Assembly (NCBI RefSeq): GCF_007992455.1
Contig: NZ_BKAH01000019.1
Coordinates: 1-41,047, forward strand
DNA: 41,047 nucleotides
Direction of reading: 5' to 3'
Source: Microbacterium saccharophilum
Lineage (GTDB): Bacteria > Actinomycetota > Actinomycetes > Actinomycetales > Microbacteriaceae
This document shows positions 16,928-25,137 of this stretch, in pieces; the stretch's first letter is position 1, and each line of letters begins with the position of its first letter. The position numbers and the translations under genes were made by a program. The notes beneath the pieces were generated by a model, which searched no databases, was not told where the DNA came from, and was given only the letters and a program-made list of their open reading frames with translations.

Positions 16928-17628
16928 GTAGTGAGCCTCACTGGGCTGCTGAGGACCGACTGAAGGCTGTCGCGAGGATTGCATTCGGAGCGCTTCTTGC
17001 CCTGGGTCTAGCGACGTCAACGACCGCATGCGCGCGCTTATCGGACTCCAGATCGGCGAGCACAGCGCCAAGCTGCTCACAGTTGCTCACGGCTGCCATC
17101 CAGTACGAGCGTGCTGGCACAGGTGCGATCGACTCCATCATGCAAGCGCTGAGCGACAGCTGCTCGGACGAGTACGAGATCGCGACCGACTACCTTTCCA
17201 ACTCCACGGACAGCGAGTTCAGCATCGACTCCTGCGACGAGCTGCTCGGCTACGGCATGAGACCCGAGGCTGTCACGCTGCTCGAACAGGACGGCCGGTG
17301 CAGTTACGGCGAGTCGGCAGCCGCTCCCGCGAGCCCGCAGTGGCCGAACGGAGGACTCGGATGGGACCAAGCCCGGGGCCAGGCAGGAACCGTGCAGCGC
17401 GTGTGTGGCCCGCTGATGAGTTCCCGCGAGACGAACGATGGCACCTTCGTCAATGTAGGCAGGGACTATCCCTCGGCCGACCGATTCACGTTCATCTTCT
17501 GGGACATTTCTCTCGAACCGATCGAACCCGGCGTGACAGTCTGCGGAAGCGGCGAGATCTATCTCTACGACGGAGGCGTCGCGCAGATGGAGATGAGCGA
17601 CCCTGGCGCGCTGGAAATCTGGCGTTAG
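16924..17628 (+). CDS. Lipoprotein with C-terminal OB-fold-like domain (234 aa)
   Basis: After a short charged start comes a hydrophobic stretch and a lipobox-like LATSTTAC, with Cys36 as lipidation site, so an exported lipoprotein is likely. The middle is Cys-rich and helical (SCSQLL, DSCSDEY, DSCDELLGYGM). The last roughly 80 residues read AGTVQRVCG... GTFVNVGRDYP.. FTFIFWDI...VCGSGEIYLYDGGVAQM, the pattern of OB-fold domains found in thermonuclease-linked proteins (TVxGxV, FLNxGxxYP, FTVVIWG, GxIxxYxGxPQI). No nuclease residues are present, so binding of nucleic acid or another ligand outside the cell is the most that can be inferred. GTG 16924 overlaps the upstream stop (GTGA). Confidence 0.75.
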   Translation: MSSEPHWAAEDRLKAVARIAFGALLALGLATSTTACARLSDSRSASTAPSCSQLLTAAIQYERAGTGAIDSIMQALSDSCSDEYEIATDYLSNSTDSEFSIDSCDELLGYGMRPEAVTLLEQDGRCSYGESAAAPASPQWPNGGLGWDQARGQAGTVQRVCGPLMSSRETNDGTFVNVGRDYPSADRFTFIFWDISLEPIEPGVTVCGSGEIYLYDGGVAQMEMSDPGALEIWR

Positions 17629-17681
17629 CGCCCACATGGGGATATGAAACGAGCGTGCTGGGAGCCGTACGCGACGAACCT

Positions 17682-17707
17682 CCACCGGGCAATGCCCGTT
17701 TATGGAT
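17682..17707. repeat. 26-base intergenic repeat, copy A
   Basis: Identical over 26 bases to 21079-21104. The core CGGGCAATGCCCG is a 5-bp stem with a 3-base loop, followed by TTTATGGAT. It lies 54 bases after the lipoprotein stop and shortly before zinc-ribbon copy 2. Confidence 0.85.
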
Positions 17708-17735
17708 GGCGCTCGTGCTCTGCGGTCCTGTGGCG

Positions 17736-17741
17736 TAGCGT
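17736..17741 (+). promoter_or_regulatory. -10 hexamer of leaderless promoter for zinc-ribbon copy 2
   Basis: TAGCGT, six bases, then ATG 17748; GGCGTAGCGTCGCG is identical to the promoter core at 5894-5906. Confidence 0.5.
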
Positions 17742-17747
17742 CGCGGC

Positions 17748-17897
17748 ATGGATCCTTTCGACGAGGCGCAGCAACCGCGTTGCCCTGAATGCGGAACCGT
17801 ACTTCGAACCGCTAGGCGCGGTTACACCTGCGCCGCTTGCGGTCTTTCTTTCTTCGATACGGTGGCTGGCGCCGAGCGCGTCGACCCGATGCGCTAA
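17748..17897 (+). CDS. Small zinc-ribbon protein, copy 2 (49 aa)
   Basis: MDPFDEAQQPRCPECG, then YTCAACGLSFFD and the end ERVDPMR. Same length, four-cysteine pattern and C-terminus as the protein at 5909-6058, differing mainly between the ribbon and the tail. Synonymous and conservative differences between copies suggest both are under selection. It is leaderless by the same promoter. A larger reading frame runs over it in another phase but is not gene-like before 18061. Function unknown; nucleic-acid or protein binding is plausible for a ribbon this size. Confidence 0.82.
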   Translation: MDPFDEAQQPRCPECGTVLRTARRGYTCAACGLSFFDTVAGAERVDPMR

Positions 17898-18060
17898 CCG
17901 CGCCGCGACGAGCGCGGCGGCCGGCGACACCGGCGTCTTTGGCGAGCGCACGTCTGATGCGCTTTTCGCACGGCGTTGTGATGCCGACTGCGGTGTGTGT
18001 AACGAATACGATGATCCGCGACGAACCAGATTGGTCGTTGAGCTCTGGGGAGTCGCAAAG

Positions 18061-19956
18061 TTGCTGGGATCTGTTGAGGGAGCGCGTCTGATCGCGCGCC
18101 GTGGTCTGTTCGTTCTTCTGTCGATGGTGTTGGCTGCGGGGGCTATCGTCGCCTCGCCGGAGCGGGCGTCGGCCGCGGAGCCGTCTGTACCGGGCGCATT
18201 CGTGAGCATGTCGCCCACGCGTCTGTTGGATACGCGTGTCGGTAATGGTGCACCTCAGCGTGCGGTGGCGGCGAACTCGACGGTCGCGCTCCAGGTAGCT
18301 GGCCGCTCTGGTGTTCCTGCCGGCGTCGCGGCTGTCGTTATGAACGTGACGGTGACGGGTCCGTCGCGGGATGGGTTCGTGACGGTGTATCCGTCGGGGA
18401 CGGCGATGCCGACCGCCTCGAACCTGAACTTCAACGGTGGGCAGACGATCCCGAACCTCGTCACCGTGAAGGTCGGCGGAGACGGTGTCGTGAACCTCAC
18501 GAACAACTCGACCGGCACCGTCCACCTCCTCGCCGACGTCGCCGGGTACTACCTTCCCGGTGTGCCGACGGAGCCGGGCACGTTCGTCAGCCTCGACCCG
18601 GCCCGACTACTGGACACTCGTACAGGTCTTGGAGCTTTCAGCGCATCCCCCGTCTACCAGTATCAGACGGCTTCTCTGCAGGTGACGGGACGCGGGGGCG
18701 TGCCCGCGACGGGTGTGTCCGCGGTCGTCGTGAACGTGACCGTGAAAGCGTCCTACGCGGCGGGGTTCATCACGGTGTACCCGTCGGGAAGCGCGCAACC
18801 CACCGCCTCGAACCTGAACTTCTCCGCCCAGCAGATCATCCCCAACCTCGTGACGGTGAAGGTCGGGCCGGACGGGCGCATCAACCTGACGAACAATTCC
18901 GCCTACTGGTCGGACCTGATCGTTGACGTCGCCGGGTACTACCTCGCGGGCACACCTACGCAGGCCGGCGCGTTCGTGAGTCTCGATCCTGCACGTCTGC
19001 TCGACACGCGCGTCGGTAACGGTGCACCGGCGTCACCCGTCGCCCGGTACGCCTCTGCGGGACTGCAGGTCACCAACCGGGGCGGGGTCCCCGCGACGGG
19101 GGTCGCCGCGGTCGTCGCAAACGTCACCGTCACCGCACCTTCCGCACCCGGGTTTATGACGGTCTACCCGTCGGGCTCGGCGATGCCCACCGCGTCGAAC
19201 TTGAACTTCTCCAGCGGCCAAACCATCCCTAACCTCACGACGGTGAAGGTCGGCGCGGACGGCAAGATCGCCCTCACCAACAACTCCGCCGGCGACGCCC
19301 ACCTGATCGCCGACGTTGCGGGCTACTATCTGGGCGAACCGGCACAACCGGACTACGCTGCCGCCGCCCTGCAGCTCACACACGACCTCCCCGCCATCAG
19401 CGCATGGGAGGCCTCTACCAAGCTGGGCACCCTGACGGTGAAGCCGGCGGGTTCGATGGCCGGCTACAGCCGAGACCTGTTCCCGCACTGGCGCGACGCG
19501 ACCAACAACGGCTGGCCCCCGATCCCCAACTCCACCTGCGACGTCCGTCAAGCGTCCCTCTACCGAGAAGGCACCGGCGTCAACTACACCTCAGCGTGCG
19601 ACATTCTCAGCGGTTCCTGGGTCGACGCCTACACCGGAGTCACGCTCTACGCGGCCTCCGATGTCGATATCGACCACGTCGTTCCCCTCGCCGACTCGTG
19701 GCGTTCCGGTGCCGCCGCCTGGACGACAGCGCAGCGGACGACTTTCGCGAACGATCGCCTTGTTGTCGTCGCTGTGGATGATGCGGCCAACCAGTCCAAG
19801 GGTGACAAGAGTCCGGACGTTTGGAAGCCGCAGAACCAGGCTGCGCATTGCCTCTACGCGAAGCGGTGGATCGCGATCAAATCCAAGTACGCTCTCAGCA
19901 TCACCAGCGCCGAAAGCTCCGCGCTGTCACAGATGCTCGGCACCTGCGCAAACTAG
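18061..19956 (+). CDS. Secreted HNH (DUF1524/GmrSD-C-like) nuclease with three tandem surface repeats (631 aa)
   Basis: Signal peptide LIARRGLFVLLSMVLAAGAIV...ASAAEP. Three repeats of about 120 residues follow (starting near residues 43, 170 and 298), each with RLLDTR, a GVPA..GV.AVV.NVTV strand, F.TVYPSG..PTASNLNF, IPNLVTVKVG and VAGYYL, a repeat seen in actinobacterial surface proteins. The last roughly 190 residues form a nuclease domain: DVDIDHVVPLADSW, NDRLVVVAVDDAANQSKGDKSPDVWKP and YAKRWIAIKSKY, the H-N-N pattern of DUF1524. TTG 18061 follows GGGGAG; no ATG or GTG gives a full signal peptide. It probably cleaves DNA outside the cell after binding a surface or wall; a role in competition, DNA foraging or defence is inference. 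Confidence 0.85.
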   Translation: MLGSVEGARLIARRGLFVLLSMVLAAGAIVASPERASAAEPSVPGAFVSMSPTRLLDTRVGNGAPQRAVAANSTVALQVAGRSGVPAGVAAVVMNVTVTGPSRDGFVTVYPSGTAMPTASNLNFNGGQTIPNLVTVKVGGDGVVNLTNNSTGTVHLLADVAGYYLPGVPTEPGTFVSLDPARLLDTRTGLGAFSASPVYQYQTASLQVTGRGGVPATGVSAVVVNVTVKASYAAGFITVYPSGSAQPTASNLNFSAQQIIPNLVTVKVGPDGRINLTNNSAYWSDLIVDVAGYYLAGTPTQAGAFVSLDPARLLDTRVGNGAPASPVARYASAGLQVTNRGGVPATGVAAVVANVTVTAPSAPGFMTVYPSGSAMPTASNLNFSSGQTIPNLTTVKVGADGKIALTNNSAGDAHLIADVAGYYLGEPAQPDYAAAALQLTHDLPAISAWEASTKLGTLTVKPAGSMAGYSRDLFPHWRDATNNGWPPIPNSTCDVRQASLYREGTGVNYTSACDILSGSWVDAYTGVTLYAASDVDIDHVVPLADSWRSGAAAWTTAQRTTFANDRLVVVAVDDAANQSKGDKSPDVWKPQNQAAHCLYAKRWIAIKSKYALSITSAESSALSQMLGTCAN

Positions 19957-19973
19957 CTATCGAAGGGTTGCGA

Positions 19974-20231
19974 ATGTCTGCAACGAAGCCGACGATCGCG
20001 GCGTTCACCACCCCACCGGGGGGTGTGATGACCAAAGAGGTCGGCACCATCACCGGTCCCGTCGAAGCGTGGATCGAGGGCGCCACCGTCCGAATCCGAT
20101 ACGCAGGCGCAGCAGACACCTACAGCGCCGGCGACGTCTCCACACGTACCCTGCAACAGGTTGTTGACGAGCTCACAACCGACCCCGGCATCGACGAGTA
20201 CGGAAACCCGCGGTACGTCGAGCTCGCGTGA
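19974..20231 (+). CDS. Small protein downstream of the secreted nuclease (85 aa)
   Basis: Starts 17 bases after the nuclease stop, with AAGGG upstream of ATG 19974. Beta-rich: VGTITGPVEAWIEGATVRIRY, then a helix TLQQVVDELTTDPGID. No signal peptide. It is probably in the same transcript as the nuclease. I do not recognise it. An immunity role is possible from position alone, but a cytoplasmic inhibitor of a Sec-exported nuclease would be needed only if the toxin re-enters. Confidence 0.6.
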   Translation: MSATKPTIAAFTTPPGGVMTKEVGTITGPVEAWIEGATVRIRYAGAADTYSAGDVSTRTLQQVVDELTTDPGIDEYGNPRYVELA

Positions 20232-20371
20232 CGCACGCTAACCCCCGCTCAACGCGCAAAGCACGAATAGGGATCCGGCACGACAGCGAGGGCGAGTACT
20301 TGCTCGAGCGCTGTATCGACGAAGGCCACCGCGACCTGATGCTTCCGCGAATGGTCGGCGCCGGCCGATAA
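20228..20371 (+). CDS. Possible small coupled ORF, 47 aa
   Basis: GTG 20228 overlaps the stop of the 85-aa gene (GTGA). It reads MTHANPRSTRKARIGIRHDS and ends LMLPRMVGAGR. The overlap is the usual coupling style here, but the protein is short with no known motif, and the start has no independent signal. It may be spurious. Confidence 0.3.
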   Translation: MTHANPRSTRKARIGIRHDSEGEYLLERCIDEGHRDLMLPRMVGAGR

Positions 20372-20433
20372 CCGGGACACTTTCCCGTGAGGAGCTTCAG
20401 GAGCAGCGCCGCCGGACGCATGCCAGCTGAGGT

Positions 20434-20949
20434 TCAGCGGGCGAGGTCCTGCAGGAATCTAACCATCACCGTCTTGGCATCCTCTCTAGTGAAGTCATAG
20501 CCTGCGGCCCACCAGTCGGGGCCGTGGACAATGTCTCGGGCTGGCCGCCACTCCCCCTGTAGCCAGACAAAAGGGAACTCCCTGTCGGCGTCGTCCGGCT
20601 GATTCCTGCGGAGTGTCAGGATCCGAGCTTCTCCACGCCGCTCCGTTTCCATCGCGGTCACACGTGCCTTGTACGCCCTTCGGAGTTCTCGACGCGGGGC
20701 GCCGGGCCACGGCCGAATCCTCTCGGGCGTGCGGTGCACCGTGGCGAGAGCTGACCGCTGAATCCAGTAGGCGGACCCACCCGCATCTCTCGGGATCCGC
20801 GGGATGAAGTCGTCCACGAGAGCCTGCAGGTTGGGGTGGACTCGAGTGACGCAGAGCCCGCCGCCATGTTCCTTCCACAACTCATAGAGCGCCTGGCGGT
20901 CTTGTTGCTGCTGATTCGCCTCATGTACGAGGTCATCGAGTTCGGACAC
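20434..20949 (-). CDS. Hypothetical protein, 171 aa
   Basis: A soluble acidic-to-basic protein: coiled N-terminus (DDLVHEANQQQQDRQALYELW), a middle with RRELRRAYKARVTAMETERR, and a Trp-rich end (FPFVWLQGEWRPARDIVHG, WWAAGYDFTREDAKTVMVRFL). No signal or membrane segment. GTG 20949 is preceded at exactly six bases by CAATCT, a leaderless arrangement. It is convergent with the nuclease block and divergent from the NERD gene. Family not recognised. Confidence 0.72.
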   Translation of the reverse strand: MSELDDLVHEANQQQQDRQALYELWKEHGGGLCVTRVHPNLQALVDDFIPRIPRDAGGSAYWIQRSALATVHRTPERIRPWPGAPRRELRRAYKARVTAMETERRGEARILTLRRNQPDDADREFPFVWLQGEWRPARDIVHGPDWWAAGYDFTREDAKTVMVRFLQDLAR

Positions 20950-20955
20950 GACATC

Positions 20956-20961
20956 AGATTG
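20956..20961 (-). promoter_or_regulatory. -10 hexamer of leaderless promoter for the 171-aa gene
   Basis: CAATCT on the minus strand, six bases, then GTG 20949. Confidence 0.35.
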
Positions 20962-21078
20962 GCATGCCGCTGCCCGAGCTGCTTTGCACGACGCCGCTTC
21001 CGTTCACCGGCGCTCAGTCAACCCGCGGGTCCTGGCTTGTCAGCCCGGCCCGCTCTGGGTGCCGGACGCGATGTACCC

Positions 21079-21104
21079 CCACCGGGCAATGCCCGTTTAT
21101 GGAT
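21079..21104. repeat. 26-base intergenic repeat, copy B
   Basis: Identical to 17682-17707. Here it lies between two divergent genes (20949 minus, 21182 plus), so it cannot be a plain terminator of either. Confidence 0.85.
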
Positions 21105-21169
21105 CCCTGGTGCTGGCGCGCCTCGAGCGGTACAAGTTTGCGAGACGACTCTCGTGAGCGCTCCCCTGC

Positions 21170-21175
21170 TAGCTT
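21170..21175 (+). promoter_or_regulatory. -10 hexamer of leaderless promoter for the NERD gene
   Basis: TAGCTT, six bases, then GTG 21182. Confidence 0.45.
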
Positions 21176-21181
21176 CGAGCC

Positions 21182-21958
21182 GTGACGGTTGAACCGCAGC
21201 CAGCCGACAAGCGCATGCGATTGCGTTACGCCGGCGCCTGCCGACTCTGCGGTGCGAGCCTGCCTGCCGGCACCGACGCCATCTATGAGCGCGAGTTCAA
21301 GACGGTGAGCTGCGTCGAATGCTCGGCAACACCAGTCGAATCCGACACCGGCGTCGCCGGCGCGTCGGCCCGTCGAGAGCACGAGCGCCGCAAGAACGCA
21401 AGCGAGCATCGCATCCGCACGAACCACCCGAAGCTCGGCGGGCTCATCCTCGCCCTGACGGAAGACCCGGAAAGCACCGAAGCCTGGCAGCGCGGCGCGA
21501 TCGGAGAAGAACGCCTCGCTGAGTGGCTCAATGAACTGCCCGAAACCCTCCGCGTTCTCCATGACCGCCGCATCCCCGGCACCCGCGCAAACATCGACCA
21601 CATCGTCGTGTCACCCTCGGGGGTGTGGGTGATCGATGCGAAACGATACAAGGGCCAGCGTCCCTCCCTTCACGTAGAGGGCGGCATCTTCCGGCCACGT
21701 GTCGAAACACTGCGCGTTGCCGGACGCGACAAGACCAAGCTCGTCAACGGCGTTCACTCACAGATCACGCGCGTCACCGCCGCGTTGCCGGACGGGAACG
21801 TCGACGTGCATGGCGCCCTCTGCTTCGTGAAAGCTGACTGGCCGCTCATCGGAGGATCCGTGCCGGGCGGCGCATGTCCGGCGAATCTGCGATCGCGTAG
21901 GCGATACCGTTTCGCCCATCTGAGTGCGTGCGATCTCCGTGCGGTCTTCTGCGGTTGA
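21182..21958 (+). CDS. Zinc-ribbon plus NERD nuclease-related protein, possibly damaged 3' end (258 aa)
   Basis: N-terminal zinc ribbon with C20, C23 (CRLC) and C44, C47 (CVEC). From about residue 103 a NERD domain: RGAIGEERLAEWL, NIDHIVVSPSGVWVIDAKRYKG, containing the PD-(D/E)xK-like core D139 and D152-A-K154. NERD domains are thought to process DNA or RNA. After FVKADWPLIGG (about residue 225) the reading becomes Arg/Cys-rich and unlike the family's usual end, so a frameshift or recombination near 21855 may have replaced the last strand and helix. The GTG start follows a leaderless -10. It converges on the 917-aa gene. The core looks intact; activity is uncertain. Confidence 0.8.
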   Translation: MTVEPQPADKRMRLRYAGACRLCGASLPAGTDAIYEREFKTVSCVECSATPVESDTGVAGASARREHERRKNASEHRIRTNHPKLGGLILALTEDPESTEAWQRGAIGEERLAEWLNELPETLRVLHDRRIPGTRANIDHIVVSPSGVWVIDAKRYKGQRPSLHVEGGIFRPRVETLRVAGRDKTKLVNGVHSQITRVTAALPDGNVDVHGALCFVKADWPLIGGSVPGGACPANLRSRRRYRFAHLSACDLRAVFCG

Positions 21959-22071
21959 GTCTGAGTCAGTCGCCCCCCGGGCAGCGGTCGCGAGTAGCCG
22001 GTCCCAGACAGCCAGCCGATCGGACGGATCCCGCCCGACCAGCGAGCGTTCACCGGCGAGCCGCCGAACCG

Positions 22072-24825
22072 TCAGAGCGTGACGCTCCGCCCCACCCGCA
22101 GCACCCGCAGACGCGCCGCCCCCTCGTCGCCGACGATCAGGCGATCCCCGATCCGCAGGGCGTTCGCGAGCAATGGCGGCTCGGCGAAGTGCGCGACCTC
22201 GACCGGCTCACCGTCGTGGTCTTCGAGCAGGCCCGCGCTGCCGTCGTTCCATCGCGCCAGCAGGCCGCCGCGGCGCATCCGCCCGGCGCGCGACAGCGTC
22301 CGCAGGGCGTGAAGCGCCCGGTGGTCGCCGCGCATCCGCAGGCCGGCGTCGGCCGTGTCGATGCCCTCGGCGTGGCCCAGCAGCACGTTCGTCCCGAGCG
22401 CTCCGATGCTCGTCACGTCTGGTCGGTCGCTCTCACGCACTACCGACAGATCCGCTCCGACCTCGAGCACTCGCTCCGATGTCACGAGGTACGCGCCATG
22501 GGGGGCACGCTCGGCATCGACGACGGGTTCGCGGATGCCGGTGCGCACGAGCCGTCCGTCGGGCCGCAGCCGCGAGATCCCGTCATCTCCGTAGAGCAGC
22601 GCTCCTTCGCCGATGCGCAGCATCCCGTGGAAGCGCCCCGGCCATGCCGCGACCTCCCCCGTTGCGGTGCCTTCGCGCAGGTCGAACGCCTGCACCCGGT
22701 CCCCCAGCATCGCGACGACGGCAGGGCCGTCGGGCAGCTGCGCGAGCCCGACGGCGCGGGCGGGCTGTGCGAGCGGCACCTCGCCCACCACGACGAGGTC
22801 GGTCTGGCGGATCTCCAGCCCGCGGGCGGGCGCGTCCTCGGCGAACTCCAGATGAATATCGCCGACGCGAACGATGCTCACCTCGCGGTCTCGGCCCGAA
22901 GGCGTGACGACCACCGACACCCGTGTCGGCGAACCGGCCACGCCGATCGCGCTTGCGAGCACCTCCCCGTCGAGTCCGCGCAACTCCAATTGCTCTCCGT
23001 CGGGAAGGCCGTCGACCAGCACCTCCCAGTGGTGGAGCACCTCGTGCCCGTCCTCCGGCGGACGAGGAGACCAGTGCACGTTGTAGCCGCGATGCCCCTT
23101 GAACCACGGGTCGACGAGCTGCTGGCAATTCCCGATCTTCACCAGCAGCTCGGCCTGCAGCCGGTCGAGGTCGTCCTGAGTCACGACCGGCGGGGGGTCG
23201 AACCTGATGAACCGCGTGCCGCCGTTCGACCTCACCATGAGCTCGATCGGGAAGGCTGCTGCGTAGTACGCGGGCGGCGGCATCCCGATGTCGATGGACA
23301 CCTCGATCGGAAGGCTGACGTCGTCGACGCGGATGTCAGCCGGCTGCACGGGACCGTCGAGCCTTCGCAGGGCAGGCGCTGCGCACAGCCGAAGGGGCGC
23401 GGTTCCGCGATTGCCGAGCGACACGCCGGCGCGCAGGATCGCGAACCGCTCGGGGTCCGACCCGAACAGGGCGATGAGCGCCATCGACGCTGCCCCGCAC
23501 GAGACGCGCGGCACGTGCTTCGCGAATGGTCTGAACCCCAGCAGCTCCAACACGGCGTTCGTCGGTTCGCTGATCTGGAAGGCGCCGGCGATGGCGATCC
23601 CGTCCGGATGCGCGATGAGGTCGGTGGCGGTCGCTCGCGCGACGCCCGCGATCCCTGGGATGAGCACGTCGCGGTCAACGCGCACCTTGGCGGGGTCGGG
23701 TTGCGACACCGCGGTCTGGAGCTGCTCGCCGACCGCGTCGACGATGGCCTCGCCGATCAGGTGATATAGGAAGGCGCGGAACGGGATACCGAAGCCGTCG
23801 AGCAGCGTGACCACGAGGTTGCTGAGCGCCCCGACGGGGTTTACGATCCCGGCGAAGTCGATCTCGGCGCTCAGCCGGTTCGGCCGGTCGACCCACACGG
23901 TGAGCGAGACCCGCGGCTGCGCGGACACGGTGATGTCGAGGTCGATCTCGTCTACCTCGACGAGGTGGTAGATGGCCAGCACGTCGACGTCGAGCCGCGC
24001 TGTGGCACCGAGCGGCACATAGGCCGCGCTCGGATAGGTCTCGAGGTCGTCGTTGCGCGGCAGGTTTTGCCATACCTCGTTGACGACGCGGTGCGTGATG
24101 TATGCGGCCGGGACATATAGGGCCCAATCCCGTCCCTGGCGTCGATCGACGATGAATCCCTTATGGAAGTTCTCCCACGCCGCCCAGCGCAGATCCTGCG
24201 ACGCACGGATTTCGACGCGGATGACGAGCGTCGTCCCGGTGTCGTCGACGCTGAGGCCCGCGTTGAGGAATCCGGTCGGCAGCTTGAGCGAGTCCAGCCC
24301 CAGCCTCACTGTGCCCGAGGGAGCGAACAGGCGCACCTGGCCCGAGACGTACGATTCCAGTGCCGCGGTGACCCCGGGCGGAACCGGGACGGGGAGCGGG
24401 GGCGGCGGCCCGAACTCGACCTTGAGGGGCTCGGCCTTGAGGCAGCAGTCGTCGTCGAGCGAGAACGCCGTCAGCTCGTAGAACAGCGTCACGGGCCAGG
24501 CGACGAGCGGTGGATCGGCGTTCGGATTGCCGCGGATGTCGGCATCCGTCGTCAGTTGAAGCACGAGATCCTGCTCGAGCATCGTCCGGAAGCCTTTCGA
24601 GGCATCCCGCTTGCCGACCACGTCACCCCGCTGGACGTACGACACGTCGAACGTTGTCGGCTCATCGTGACGGAGGCGGCTGCTGCCGACATCCACTCGA
24701 TCCAGCACGATCTGGATGCCGCCGACTGAGGGGAGCGCCGGGGGACAGAGGGCGAGCCTCCGGAGATAGCTGCGCTGCGCCGCGAGGAATCGCCCCACGT
24801 CGATCTGGAAATCGATCTCGGTCAT
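22072..24825 (-). CDS. Large protein of unknown fold with C-terminal propeller-like repeats (917 aa)
   Basis: No signal peptide or membrane helix. Residues 1-630 are beta-rich with a Pro-rich linker near 140 (FGPPPPLPVPVPPG) and elongated amphipathic strands (for example SLTVWVDRPNRLSAEIDFAG). They recall lipid-binding TULIP/BPI-like proteins only loosely; I do not assign a family. Residues about 660-917 contain five or six repeats of about 40 residues of the form hydrophobic strands plus G.D..R (AVVAMLGDRVQAFDLREG, GALLYGDDGISRLRPDG, VLLGHAEGIDTADAG), typical of a beta-propeller. ATG 24825; no strong RBS. It faces the 1486-aa propeller/metallopeptidase gene across a 654-base regulatory region, and the two may act together (inference). 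Confidence 0.75.
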   Translation of the reverse strand: MTEIDFQIDVGRFLAAQRSYLRRLALCPPALPSVGGIQIVLDRVDVGSSRLRHDEPTTFDVSYVQRGDVVGKRDASKGFRTMLEQDLVLQLTTDADIRGNPNADPPLVAWPVTLFYELTAFSLDDDCCLKAEPLKVEFGPPPPLPVPVPPGVTAALESYVSGQVRLFAPSGTVRLGLDSLKLPTGFLNAGLSVDDTGTTLVIRVEIRASQDLRWAAWENFHKGFIVDRRQGRDWALYVPAAYITHRVVNEVWQNLPRNDDLETYPSAAYVPLGATARLDVDVLAIYHLVEVDEIDLDITVSAQPRVSLTVWVDRPNRLSAEIDFAGIVNPVGALSNLVVTLLDGFGIPFRAFLYHLIGEAIVDAVGEQLQTAVSQPDPAKVRVDRDVLIPGIAGVARATATDLIAHPDGIAIAGAFQISEPTNAVLELLGFRPFAKHVPRVSCGAASMALIALFGSDPERFAILRAGVSLGNRGTAPLRLCAAPALRRLDGPVQPADIRVDDVSLPIEVSIDIGMPPPAYYAAAFPIELMVRSNGGTRFIRFDPPPVVTQDDLDRLQAELLVKIGNCQQLVDPWFKGHRGYNVHWSPRPPEDGHEVLHHWEVLVDGLPDGEQLELRGLDGEVLASAIGVAGSPTRVSVVVTPSGRDREVSIVRVGDIHLEFAEDAPARGLEIRQTDLVVVGEVPLAQPARAVGLAQLPDGPAVVAMLGDRVQAFDLREGTATGEVAAWPGRFHGMLRIGEGALLYGDDGISRLRPDGRLVRTGIREPVVDAERAPHGAYLVTSERVLEVGADLSVVRESDRPDVTSIGALGTNVLLGHAEGIDTADAGLRMRGDHRALHALRTLSRAGRMRRGGLLARWNDGSAGLLEDHDGEPVEVAHFAEPPLLANALRIGDRLIVGDEGAARLRVLRVGRSVTL

Positions 24826-24865
24826 CGCCGCATCCGATCAGATTCGAGCCGGCACCCCGTGTGTC

Positions 24866-24894
24866 AGCGTGGACCCCGTTCGGGGCCCTGTCAA
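24866..24894 (-). promoter_or_regulatory. Candidate promoter with palindromic spacer for the 917-aa gene
   Basis: On the minus strand TTGACA (24889-24894) is a consensus -35; 17 bases on is CACGCT, a poor -10. The spacer is filled by a near-perfect palindrome (CCCCG-TT-CGGGG, 24871-24888), a layout typical of repressor- or MerR-controlled promoters. Regulation is inferred. Confidence 0.4.
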
Positions 24895-24895
24895 C

Positions 24896-24916
24896 ACACT
24901 TCGTGTCAAGAAGTGT
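24896..24916. repeat. 7-bp inverted repeat, possible operator
   Basis: ACACTTC (24896-24902) and GAAGTGT (24910-24916) around 7 bases, just upstream of the -35 of the 917-aa gene. Confidence 0.55.
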
Positions 24917-25137
24917 GGCGAGGCGTCGCGCGGAGTCGATGACAGCGGCGAGGTAGCGGGCGTCGGTGGCGTCGCTGCCGGTGATCATGCGGACCACGGG
25001 CGGGAGAGGCAGTGCGCACCAAAGGACTCTCCGTGCCCACGCGACCCTTCCTGCCGAACGGCCAAATGGGCTCCTATGCAACCGGGATCCCGTGGGTGTA
25101 TCTTCCTCATCGGGGTGAGGTTGCGGAAGGAAACCGC

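Noticed and set aside
17682..17707. Reading the 26-base repeat as a simple intrinsic terminator
   Set aside because: The stem is only 5 bp with a 3-base loop, and the second copy lies between divergent genes.
17644..18060. N-terminal extension of the secreted nuclease frame
   Set aside because: It covers the zinc-ribbon gene in another phase and would bury the signal peptide 140 residues inside the protein.
21928..23769. A 613-aa plus-strand frame
   Set aside because: Antisense shadow of the 917-aa gene, with Arg/His/Asp-rich composition.
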